A stretch of DNA of 33,864 nucleotides from CAYMWF01 sp964394085 [NCBI: uncultured Gemmatimonadota bacterium]. GTDB lineage: Bacteria > GCA-2686955 > CAYMWF01. Positions within the stretch are counted from its first letter, which is position 1; every line of letters begins with the position of its first letter. The DNA lies in contig CAYMWF010000028.1 in assembly GCA_964394085.1 (NCBI GenBank), forward strand, positions 2,235-36,098, read 5' to 3'. The translations under genes were made by a program, and so were the position numbers. The notes below the pieces were generated by a model. It was not told the origin of the DNA and searched no databases. It was given only the letters and a program-made list of their open reading frames with translations. Positions 24,717 through 32,184 of the stretch are shown piece by piece.

Positions 24717-26128
24717 GAATACTGTTTCTACAGAGTATATACCGTGTCTATACAGGCACGATGATGCTTTCCGCATCATTGAAACAGCGCGGCCATACCG
24801 TTGATATCGTCATTGCCCCCGGTGAAAGAGAATTTTGCAGCCGGGTGCTGGAATTCCACCCGGATATAATCGCATTCTCTGTAATGACCGGGACTCATAA
24901 CTGGGCACTGAATCTTGCCGACCGGATCAAACGGGTCTATCGTGACGGTATTATAATTTTTGGCGGAATGCATCCAACGTTTTATCCTGAAATTATCAAC
25001 CATGAGAATATAGATATTATCTGCCGGGGGGAAGGGATTGATGCTTTCTGCGAATTAGCCGAAGCTCTCAGTAAAAATGAGGATTACCGTCATATCAAGA
25101 ATCTGTGGGTAAAATATAATGGTGAGATATTTAAAAATGATATCAGGGATCTGATTTCGAATATTGACGCTCTGCCTCTCCCCGACCGCGGATTGTACGA
25201 TGATTACAAGTTGATTTCTCGAAATCCGACCCAGGAGATCATCACTGCATTCGGGTGTCCCAGGCAATGCTCGTTCTGTTTCAATCATGCCATGAAAACA
25301 ATGTATGAAGGGAAGGGGAATTATCTGCGGCTCCGCGGGATTGATCGGGTCATGGAAGAGTTGAAAATTCTGAAGACCCGATATCGCGCCAGGACTATTC
25401 TGTTTTATCAGGATAATCTTCTTATGAATGTCGGCTGGTTCGAGGATATGCTCGCCCGCTACAAGGAAGAAATCGACCTGCCGTTCATCGGTTTCATCCG
25501 CGCCGGAATAAAAGAAAAGACGATTCAGCGGATGAAAGAAGCCGGCTGTATCAATGTTCAATTCGGAATCGAATCGGGAAACGAGCGGGTCAGGAACCAG
25601 CTTCTCGATAAAAGAGTAAGCAATAAACAGATTTATGAGACTGCCGCGCTGCTGAAAAAATACGGAATTAAATTCCTGACCTATAACATGATGGGGATTC
25701 CCGGTGAGACTCTCGATGAAGCCATTGAAACAGTCACGATGAACGCTGCAATCAGGACGGATTATCCGTGGTGTTCACTGTGCCAGGTGTATCCCGGTCT
25801 GGGAATAACGGAATACGCGATAAAGGAGGGTTTTATCACGGAATACAATCCTGACGAGTTCGGTTTGAATTTCTTTCAGGATACCCTGGTTGAAATGAGT
25901 GCTCTCAAGAAGATTATCCGTCTTCAAAAATTATTCTATCTCGGAGTACGATTTTCATTTCCGCCGGGAGTTATCAGATTATTAATAAAGCTGCCGTTAG
26001 GATTTCTTTACTCAACGATTTTCTTTCTGACTTACTTTTTTCGATATAAGCGTTCGCATAATTTACCCCTGGGATATATGATCAAATTTTCAGTTTCTTC
26101 ATTGCGATCAGTACTCAATCCCCGATAG
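24713..26128 (+). CDS. B12-binding-type radical SAM protein, no. 2
   Basis: Radical SAM enzyme of 471 residues and the same architecture as its upstream neighbour. The N-terminal B12-binding-like domain contains GGMHPTFYPEII and ICRGEGIDAF, which match the conserved second half of this domain, but not the DxHxxG loop. The cluster motif is C182-PRQ-C186-SF-C189; later barrel motifs include ILFYQDNLLM, NVQFGIESGNERVR and NMMGIPGETLDEAI. The C-terminal 80 residues contain a hydrophobic stretch (about 420-445, LGFLYSTIFFLTYFF) that may attach the protein to the membrane, pointing to a lipid or lipid-linked substrate. The ATG overlaps the stop of the first enzyme, so the two are coupled and may act in sequence. 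Duplication or successive steps on one molecule is inference. Confidence 0.88.
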   Translation: MRILFLQSIYRVYTGTMMLSASLKQRGHTVDIVIAPGEREFCSRVLEFHPDIIAFSVMTGTHNWALNLADRIKRVYRDGIIIFGGMHPTFYPEIINHENIDIICRGEGIDAFCELAEALSKNEDYRHIKNLWVKYNGEIFKNDIRDLISNIDALPLPDRGLYDDYKLISRNPTQEIITAFGCPRQCSFCFNHAMKTMYEGKGNYLRLRGIDRVMEELKILKTRYRARTILFYQDNLLMNVGWFEDMLARYKEEIDLPFIGFIRAGIKEKTIQRMKEAGCINVQFGIESGNERVRNQLLDKRVSNKQIYETAALLKKYGIKFLTYNMMGIPGETLDEAIETVTMNAAIRTDYPWCSLCQVYPGLGITEYAIKEGFITEYNPDEFGLNFFQDTLVEMSALKKIIRLQKLFYLGVRFSFPPGVIRLLIKLPLGFLYSTIFFLTYFFRYKRSHNLPLGYMIKFSVSSLRSVLNPR

Positions 26129-26196
26129 CCGCCCGGAATTCGCCCGTTCTCGGCCGCTCAAAATTCTCCACCCGGAAAGATCGCGGTTATCCATTT

Positions 26197-27843
26197 TTAA
26201 TCATCCTGAACCCTGACGAGTCTTTTTCCGTCCATTTCGTACCCGGGGGAAGTCAGCCTGACGGTACAGATGGTTATTCCGTCGACTTCGACTCTGTGGA
26301 CGATGTCATCGTAGCTGACAAGCTCGGATAGTTTCTCGGGAGTTCCCCGGATCTGAGTAATCGTGAAGATTGATTCGGGAGCCCACTCAGGATAAGCTTC
26401 GGGATAGAGCTCGACGGTCTCCCTGTTGTAATGGATATGAAACCTGGAACTGTATTTGAGCCGCATCCCGTTGAAACGGCCGACCTCATAAAGCCATTCC
26501 ACGGCCTGCTTATGACTGTTTGCCAGGCAGTCCACATCATATCTCCCGAACGCGCCGGGAAGGCCGCCGACGAACCCGTTGAAGTATGTGACCTGATTGG
26601 GATGATTCCTGACCGAGAAGCAGACGGGATCGAGAAAGAGGCCGAAGAGTAAAATTGCCGCTGCGCCGTGGACATATCTGTACTCACGGATTGTTTCAAA
26701 GAGTCTTGTCCAGCCTGCGGCGGCTGTTATGACGAAAAACGGATATACAAAAAGAAGATGCCGGAAGGTATCATAGAGTGTCGATTGTTTATAGATTACA
26801 TATATCAACGGAACGACACCCGCGGACAGAATTCCGTAAAGAATCAGGTTCAGGTTCATCCTGCGCCTGGGTAATAACCCAAGCGGAATACCGAAGAGTA
26901 CAACAAAAGGCGTCGTAACCAGGAACCATACAGGGAGATAAGTTCGGGGGAGTTCGTCGCTGAGGTGAATTTTACCCATGAAGAGTTCAGGCGTTACCAA
27001 TGGGAAATCCGATATCGCCCGTAATACCTCGATAGGCCGGAAAATAGGATCGCACAATACATAGGGCCAGAAAAGCGAGCCGCCCAGATATGCAGCCGCG
27101 GCTGCTCCGAAAAATATTGCTGCGGTCTTCAATATTTGATTTCGATCCATCGACCTGAAGCTGGCACAAAAGAGAATCAGTGTAAGGGGAATCGCAAAAC
27201 ATATCAGCATAAGACCGCCGACGCGAATATTTATTGCGAGAGCGATGGATGCAACTATCCCCGCAAGAGTCCGGAATCGCACATAGGGAAATTCCAGCGG
27301 CAGGAGTGAAAGAAAATATATTGCGGCAGTGTAAAATGACGTAAAGGGTATATCCTTCGGATTATTCATACCGTGACCGAACAATCTCGGAGAAAAAAGG
27401 AGCATGAGCACGGTGAGCACGCCTGCCAGGGAACCGAAGTGTCTTCTGGCGGTAAGGCCTCCAAAGAAGATGATCAGCCAGAAGTAGAGACTGTTCACAA
27501 TGTGCCTTGCCTCGAACTTTTCAACAAAGGGAAAGAGCGTGTGAAAGAGCACGCAGCTCATCTCGTAAAGAGCGCCGTACCAGCGGAGATTTGAATAAGT
27601 AAGGCATGTTTTGTCCTGAAAGAAACTGGTATAAAAACTGACAGCGAAGTAACCGTGCTGACTCCCTACATCTTCATCCGTGGTAATTCCGAAATCGAGC
27701 GAGGCGATGGGCACGAGGAAAAGAGACAGGACGAGAAGAATACGGAATATCTTCTCATGGAGGGTGTTCCTCCCGGTGGATACACCAAACCTGTTCAGAT
27801 TCATCCTTACAGGGTAGTAATACAATGTCCCTTTCCCCGGCAC
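26197..27843 (-). CDS. GT-C-like membrane glycosyltransferase, no. 5
   Basis: Polytopic inner-membrane protein of about 548 residues. The first periplasmic loop carries DFGITTDEDVGSQHGYFA, with the acidic pair expected of lipid-linked sugar transferases. SPRLFGHGMNNPKDIPF and, after the last membrane segments, YFNGFVGG with GRYDVDC and a following KQAVEWLYE are typical of a recognised subgroup of these proteins. The start is unclear: GTG 27843, TTG 27828 (GGGGAAAGG upstream) and ATG 27804 are all possible. It is convergent with the radical SAM pair (68 bp between stop codons) and 165 bp downstream of the methyltransferase gene on the same strand. With those genes it could form a glycolipid-modifying set; this is inference. 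Confidence 0.8.
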   Translation of the reverse strand: MPGKGTLYYYPVRMNLNRFGVSTGRNTLHEKIFRILLVLSLFLVPIASLDFGITTDEDVGSQHGYFAVSFYTSFFQDKTCLTYSNLRWYGALYEMSCVLFHTLFPFVEKFEARHIVNSLYFWLIIFFGGLTARRHFGSLAGVLTVLMLLFSPRLFGHGMNNPKDIPFTSFYTAAIYFLSLLPLEFPYVRFRTLAGIVASIALAINIRVGGLMLICFAIPLTLILFCASFRSMDRNQILKTAAIFFGAAAAAYLGGSLFWPYVLCDPIFRPIEVLRAISDFPLVTPELFMGKIHLSDELPRTYLPVWFLVTTPFVVLFGIPLGLLPRRRMNLNLILYGILSAGVVPLIYVIYKQSTLYDTFRHLLFVYPFFVITAAAGWTRLFETIREYRYVHGAAAILLFGLFLDPVCFSVRNHPNQVTYFNGFVGGLPGAFGRYDVDCLANSHKQAVEWLYEVGRFNGMRLKYSSRFHIHYNRETVELYPEAYPEWAPESIFTITQIRGTPEKLSELVSYDDIVHRVEVDGITICTVRLTSPGYEMDGKRLVRVQDD

Positions 27844-27931
27844 TCACTGAATATCACGTCGAGATTCTATGTTTCAGTTGAACTTACTGCACCCGTTCGT
27901 ATCTCACGGTCCACTCCGGTTCCGGATGTAC

Positions 27932-28013
27932 GGCAAAAGCATCGCTGCCTCTGACCGGGAGCGTATCCTGATGGCAAAAGCATCGCTGCCTCTGGCCGGG
28001 AGCGTGTCCTAAC
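27932..28013. repeat. Two direct 41-bp repeats abutting the methyltransferase stop codon
   Basis: Units 27932-27972 and 27973-28013 share GGCAAAAGCATCGCTGCCTC and GGGAGCGT, with five differences, three of them in the last four bases. Each contains the inverted pair GGCA / TGCC. The second unit overlaps the methyltransferase stop codon (28009-28011), so one unit reaches into the coding end. Confidence 0.85.
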
Positions 28014-28749
28014 TGTTTTTCCGGGCGATGACAAAAAGCGATATTCCTATGGGCAGCCCGATCCGGACGGCCCGCCAGGCTTCGAAAGCAAGCCATTTTA
28101 CCATCAAGGTGTTCCATGGCTCTGAGAGATCTTTGATATCGCTGGGATACTCATCTTTTGATAACTTCCAAATCCGGTCCTTGAGGGATTTCAACAACAA
28201 CGGTAAAAAAAGGCATTCGTATCCGAAGGTCATTTTTTCAACAGTAAACCCGCTGGATGACAGAAGATTCCTCAATCTACCCACCGAGTACCTTCGCAGA
28301 TGACCGAGTTGCTCGTCGCGCCGGCTTTTTAAAAAACTGAGGGCTGGTACGGTGATAACCGCAATACCGCCCCTGGTAAGGATATTCCCGACATCCTTCA
28401 TGACCTGTTCGTCATTTTCCATGTGCTCTAGACAATCGAACAAAGCTGCCATGTTGAAACTGCCGGGCTTGAAGGGAATCGCTCCCGTGGTCGCCCTGAT
28501 GACCGCTGCTGTACCGAGATTTCCCGCGAGCCCGGCGGCTTCCTGCGAATATTCCATACCGGTTACATCACCCCATTCGCTGAGAAATCCGAACATGGTT
28601 CCAGTTCCGCAGCCGAGATCGAGAATACGGCATCCTGGCTGCACTCCGGTGCTTTTCAATAATTTCCGCACCAGCAGCTGCTTGCCCTGGTACCACCAGT
28701 ACCGTTCACCCTCGCGATCCATCTTCCGGAAGATTTCAGCGTCCATCAT
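28009..28749 (-). CDS. Class I SAM-dependent methyltransferase
   Basis: Cytosolic methyltransferase of 246 residues (Methyltransf_11/25-like fold). Motif I is RILDLGCGTGTM (41-52), the following acidic position is in VTGMEYS, and the post-I region reads FDCLEHMENDEQVMKDVGNIL with GGIAVITVP. The N-terminal WWYQGKQLLVRKLL resembles small-molecule or lipid/sugar methyltransferases. A C-terminal helical extension of about 90 residues is atypical and includes the hydrophobic run IGLPIGISLFVIA at the end. No good ribosome binding site precedes ATG 28749 or 28746. It is the upstream gene of GT-C protein 5 on the same strand. The acceptor is unknown. Confidence 0.85.
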   Translation of the reverse strand: MMDAEIFRKMDREGERYWWYQGKQLLVRKLLKSTGVQPGCRILDLGCGTGTMFGFLSEWGDVTGMEYSQEAAGLAGNLGTAAVIRATTGAIPFKPGSFNMAALFDCLEHMENDEQVMKDVGNILTRGGIAVITVPALSFLKSRRDEQLGHLRRYSVGRLRNLLSSSGFTVEKMTFGYECLFLPLLLKSLKDRIWKLSKDEYPSDIKDLSEPWNTLMVKWLAFEAWRAVRIGLPIGISLFVIARKNS

Positions 28750-29062
28750 TCAGAAATAATAGCTGGAATAGAGACGATGGGCAACGGGGAATCCACGCTT
28801 TAATCCTGACCGGAGTCCCCGGACGCGGTCCTAGCGGGGAAAGGCCCCCTGCTGGAAGTCAACCGCCCTGCCGATGAAATTCTTCACACGGAGAAAATCG
28901 AACCGAAACCGGAGCTGCTGGAGAATGTTTTACCGGAATTCGGAAATTCCAGTTATAATTTCCTGATTCCTGATTCCTGATTCCTGATACCGGCGGCGGT
29001 CTAGTATGGATGAAAATACGGGACAGTTACCGGATCGGAAGCGTGTGGAGGAAAACCATTAC
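28750..29062. other. Divergent intergenic region with repeats
   Basis: No gene seen. It holds a diverged copy of the left-edge 74-bp repeat (about 28804-28897: TCCTGACCG, an inverted CGGTC, and later ATTCTTCACACGGAGAAA) and the TTCCTGA array at 28960-28987. Divergent promoters would be expected here, but no clear boxes are visible. GGAGG (29047-29051) serves the ATG at 29063. Confidence 0.5.
28960..28987. repeat. Four exact TTCCTGA tandem copies
   Basis: Seven-base units at 28960, 28967, 28974 and 28981, all identical. It is a short simple-sequence repeat upstream of the endonuclease gene, of the kind that can change copy number by slippage. Confidence 0.9.
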
Positions 29063-30793
29063 ATGCTGTATCGTATTTTTCGAACCCGTTTGAAAATTTT
29101 CTTGTTCGCGGCGGCGGTCTTCTGTTTTCGAGATGCCTTTCCGATCGGTATATACGGAATTCAATACAACGAAACCGAAGAAGGGAGCGGAGAGGATTGT
29201 TATCCGTCGCCTAAAGAGGGGCAGTCCGTCGATGTGGAAGGAACAGTCACCGCCCTGGACTTCAACGGCGGCGACTGCGACTTTTTTCTTCAGGACGCCG
29301 CATCTCCGTGGCACGGCATTCTTGTGAGAGGAGTGGACAGGGAGGATTTTTCTCCCCTTCCGTGGTCTTCGGTGGCGCTTTCAGCGGAGGTGGATGAAGA
29401 GAGCGGGATGACGGTACTGAAAAATATTTCGAACTACCGGATAACAGGTTTCGGTAATCCGTACCCGCCCGTATCGGTTACCGCGGATGACCTCGACGAT
29501 GCCTGTTCACCCATCGGCGAAGCTTATGAGGGCATGTTCGTAAAAATCGTCGATGCCGTAGTTACCGAACCTGCCGGCGGGGAGGGCGAATGGTACGTCT
29601 CTGATGACGGGGGAGCGCATGAGGCCGAAGTGGATGACGGCCTGTTCCACTATGAACCGGAAGTCGGCGACGAGTTCGGGGCCCTCCTGGGGGTGGTGAC
29701 CTTCGACGACGGCGAATACGAGATCTCACCCCGGAATGGAAACGATTTGGTCGAGACGCATCTTTTTCCGGATCTCGCCGGCGATGAGCTGCTGGCAGCC
29801 TTGGAGAACGCGTATAAACCGTCCGGCGTGCTCTCCTACAACAATGCGCGGGATAAACTATACGCCTACATCGACAACCACGATGATTCTGTCACCTGCA
29901 TCTACACGGGCTATTCGGTCTACGTTCCTTACGGTGATCCTGATCCGAGGTATTATACAAACAGGGCCGACCCCATAATCAATGCCGAACATACCTGGCC
30001 CAAGGCCCGCAGCGGCGATCCGGGTTCGGGCGAACAGCGGCACAACGACATGCACTACCTGTATCCGTGCAACGGCGACGCCAACAGCGCCAGGGGCAAC
30101 CTTCCTTTCGACGAAATTCCGGATGAAATTACCGACAAGTGGTGGCGCGGTGAGTCTTACATTACGTACATACCCGGATCGAACATCGACGAGTACAGCG
30201 AAGAGGAGACGAACGAAAGGTTCGAACCCCGCGAAGATTTTAAAGGTAACGCCGCCCGAGCCCTGTTCTATTTCAAGACGATGTACGCCGGATATGCCGA
30301 TCAGGATTTTTTCGATGAACAGAGAGAAATTCTGCTACCCTGGAACTCCCTCGACCCGGTGGACGACGCTGAAAGAACCCGGTCCGAGGAGGTGGCGCCG
30401 CACCAGCGCGGCAAGCGGAACCCGTTCGTCATCGATCCGACCCTCGCCCGCCGCGCTTTCTACTCGGAGCTTGGGGTCGATTCCGGCGGAGAGCCGGCCG
30501 TGTCCCCGCCCGTCCGAAAGATAGAATCTCTGCGAAGCTTTCCGAATCCGTTCAATCCCGACACCGCGATCCGGTTCGAGCTTTCGACCGATGCTCGGGT
30601 CAGCCTGGTGATTTACGACATTGCCGGCCGGCGGATCAAGGAACCGGCGGCCGGCGTCTTCGAACCCGGCGAATATACCGTGCACTGGAACGGCTCCTGC
30701 GATGGCGGGGTGGAAGCCGGTTCCGGCGTCTACATCGCGGTGCTTTCGGCTTCCGGCGATGCTGCGACTGTGAAAATGGTCCTCCTCAAATAG
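29063..30793 (+). CDS. Secreted endonuclease I with OB-like domains and type IX-like sorting tail
   Basis: Predicted secreted nuclease of about 576 residues. It opens with a signal peptide (basic MLYRIFRTRLK, then FLFAAAVFCFRDAF). Two OB-fold-like segments (about 45-235, opening VEGTVTALDFNGGDCDFFLQD) precede an endonuclease I domain (about 240-475) with the signature INAEHTWPKA, NDMHYLYPCNGDANSARGNLPF and WR-type residues. The last 85 residues form an Ig-like sorting domain: FPNPFNPDTAIRF, LVIYDIAGRRI, SGVYIAVL, ending KMVLLK. I chose ATG 29063 (GGAGG upstream) over 29006, since the signal peptide begins there. It would digest DNA or RNA outside the cell for nutrients or to clear extracellular DNA. 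It ends 24 bp from the convergent LamG gene. Confidence 0.88.
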   Translation: MLYRIFRTRLKIFLFAAAVFCFRDAFPIGIYGIQYNETEEGSGEDCYPSPKEGQSVDVEGTVTALDFNGGDCDFFLQDAASPWHGILVRGVDREDFSPLPWSSVALSAEVDEESGMTVLKNISNYRITGFGNPYPPVSVTADDLDDACSPIGEAYEGMFVKIVDAVVTEPAGGEGEWYVSDDGGAHEAEVDDGLFHYEPEVGDEFGALLGVVTFDDGEYEISPRNGNDLVETHLFPDLAGDELLAALENAYKPSGVLSYNNARDKLYAYIDNHDDSVTCIYTGYSVYVPYGDPDPRYYTNRADPIINAEHTWPKARSGDPGSGEQRHNDMHYLYPCNGDANSARGNLPFDEIPDEITDKWWRGESYITYIPGSNIDEYSEEETNERFEPREDFKGNAARALFYFKTMYAGYADQDFFDEQREILLPWNSLDPVDDAERTRSEEVAPHQRGKRNPFVIDPTLARRAFYSELGVDSGGEPAVSPPVRKIESLRSFPNPFNPDTAIRFELSTDARVSLVIYDIAGRRIKEPAAGVFEPGEYTVHWNGSCDGGVEAGSGVYIAVLSASGDAATVKMVLLK

Positions 30794-30817
30794 GCCCTGC
30801 TGCAGCTTTTGAAACAG

Positions 30818-31792
30818 TTATTTCACCAGAATCATTTTTTTCGTGGCGGTTCTGTCCCCGGCCGTCAACCTGCAGAGATACATCCCTGAGCTGACCGGGC
30901 TCCCGGCGGCGCTGTCACCGTTCCAGACGACCGAATGGTCGCCGGATGTCTTTATGCCGTCGACGAGCCTGACGACGAACTTCCCGGTGATATCGAAGAT
31001 TTCGAGTGTCGTATGGCTTCTTTCCGCCAGCGTGAATCTTATTATCGTAACCGGGTTGAAGGGATTGGGGTGGTTCTGGAGCAGGTTGAATCCGCCCGCC
31101 CGGGGCGCGTTTTTCTCTGAGGGCTCCACTCCGGCGGAGTCGGGCAGGGAATAGATTTTCAGATCTCCGAATATACCCTTGAAGGTTATGCCGGATCCGA
31201 AATGGGTTATACCAACGTTTTTATCGTTTCCATGTTCGATGTCGAAGGTGGTGCTTTCTACCAGGACCGCATCCAGGTAGCATTCGCCGATTCCGGAGGT
31301 GCTGTCGTAAGTGACCGTCGCGGTATGCCAGGTGTCTTTCTGGTATTTCACCTCGGTCGGATATCCGAAGGAGCCGTTGTATCCGAACCTGACCGTACTG
31401 TCGGGCTGTAACCAGACAATCATCCATCGCCAGCCGTCGCCGCACGTGAATACCGGATTCAAATCCTGGGAATATTCATCAACCTTGAATTTCGCGCTGA
31501 CGGCGAATTTCTCGAAGGTCAGGCCGTCGATCTGCGGCGTGATGGCATGGCACGAATCGGGGTCGCCGTAGATATAGTTCCCGTTGCAGTAGATCCCGCC
31601 GTTCTGGAATGGTGTATTGATCAAGGTCATGTCACCGTAATTACCGGTGGTGTCGACCGCGGTGGTGGTCAGCGGATAATGAGCGATCATTTCGAGCTCT
31701 TCGATAATCCCGCAACCGTCGGCAGCGGCCGGTTGAAACACCGGGGTCCCCGCCATTAAAAGAGCAGCGAACAACCCTGGATACATCTTCAT
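30818..31792 (-). CDS. Secreted LamG-like protein with type IX-like sorting tail
   Basis: Predicted secreted protein of 324 residues. Signal peptide MKMYPGLFAALLMAGTPVFQPAAA; a LamG/concanavalin-like jelly-roll domain (about 35-220, with AHYPLTTTAVDTTGNYGDM, FAVSAKFKV, WHTATVTYDS, and GIFGDLKIYSLPD near its end), often a carbohydrate-binding fold; then an Ig-like sorting domain with HPNPFNPVTIIRF, LEIFDITGKFV, SSGMYLCRL and the end KKMILVK. GGGAGG lies six bases before ATG 31792. The last four residues and the NPFNP motif match the neighbouring endonuclease, so both are probably exported by one system. Ligand unknown. Confidence 0.85.
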   Translation of the reverse strand: MKMYPGLFAALLMAGTPVFQPAAADGCGIIEELEMIAHYPLTTTAVDTTGNYGDMTLINTPFQNGGIYCNGNYIYGDPDSCHAITPQIDGLTFEKFAVSAKFKVDEYSQDLNPVFTCGDGWRWMIVWLQPDSTVRFGYNGSFGYPTEVKYQKDTWHTATVTYDSTSGIGECYLDAVLVESTTFDIEHGNDKNVGITHFGSGITFKGIFGDLKIYSLPDSAGVEPSEKNAPRAGGFNLLQNHPNPFNPVTIIRFTLAERSHTTLEIFDITGKFVVRLVDGIKTSGDHSVVWNGDSAAGSPVSSGMYLCRLTAGDRTATKKMILVK

Positions 31793-32184
31793 ATCGAACC
31801 TCCCGTTTGGTAATGAACAGGTTTGAACCGGCCGCCGTCAGCCGGCCGGCGTCGGTTTATTCATTCATCGGCAGCAACTTGCGATGAAAAAGATTTTTGT
31901 AACGCTGTCGTGATGCTGCACATCATGAACGCCGGCTTGTCGAGAACTTCGTCCGGGAAAAACCCTGCGACCGGGTTTCAGGTTTCGCGCGATCGGCCGG
32001 ATATCGTTCATATCGTTCCGCACCGGGTTGGATATCATCTTTTCCGGATGTTATAATTTTCTGTCCGGATCCATCCCGCCGATCGGAATCTTTCCGACAA
32101 GCCCTGCACCGCCGGACAATTGTCAAACAATCCGTCGACCCGGAGCACGAAATGGAAACGGATCACGGGAAAAGGAAAAATATA
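31793..32184. other. Divergent intergenic region with a GC hairpin and a promoter
   Basis: No gene seen. The hairpin CCGGCCG (31828-31834) with CGGCCGG (31843-31849) lies about 35 bases upstream of the LamG start and may be in its leader. The plus-strand promoter candidate at 32028-32057 is listed separately. The rest shows no recognisable feature. Confidence 0.5.
32028..32057 (+). promoter_or_regulatory. Candidate promoter of the FG-GAP gene
   Basis: TTGGAT (32028-32033), 18 bases, TATAAT (32052-32057), a perfect -10 box. It would give a leader of about 120 bases before ATG 32185. Confidence 0.45.
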
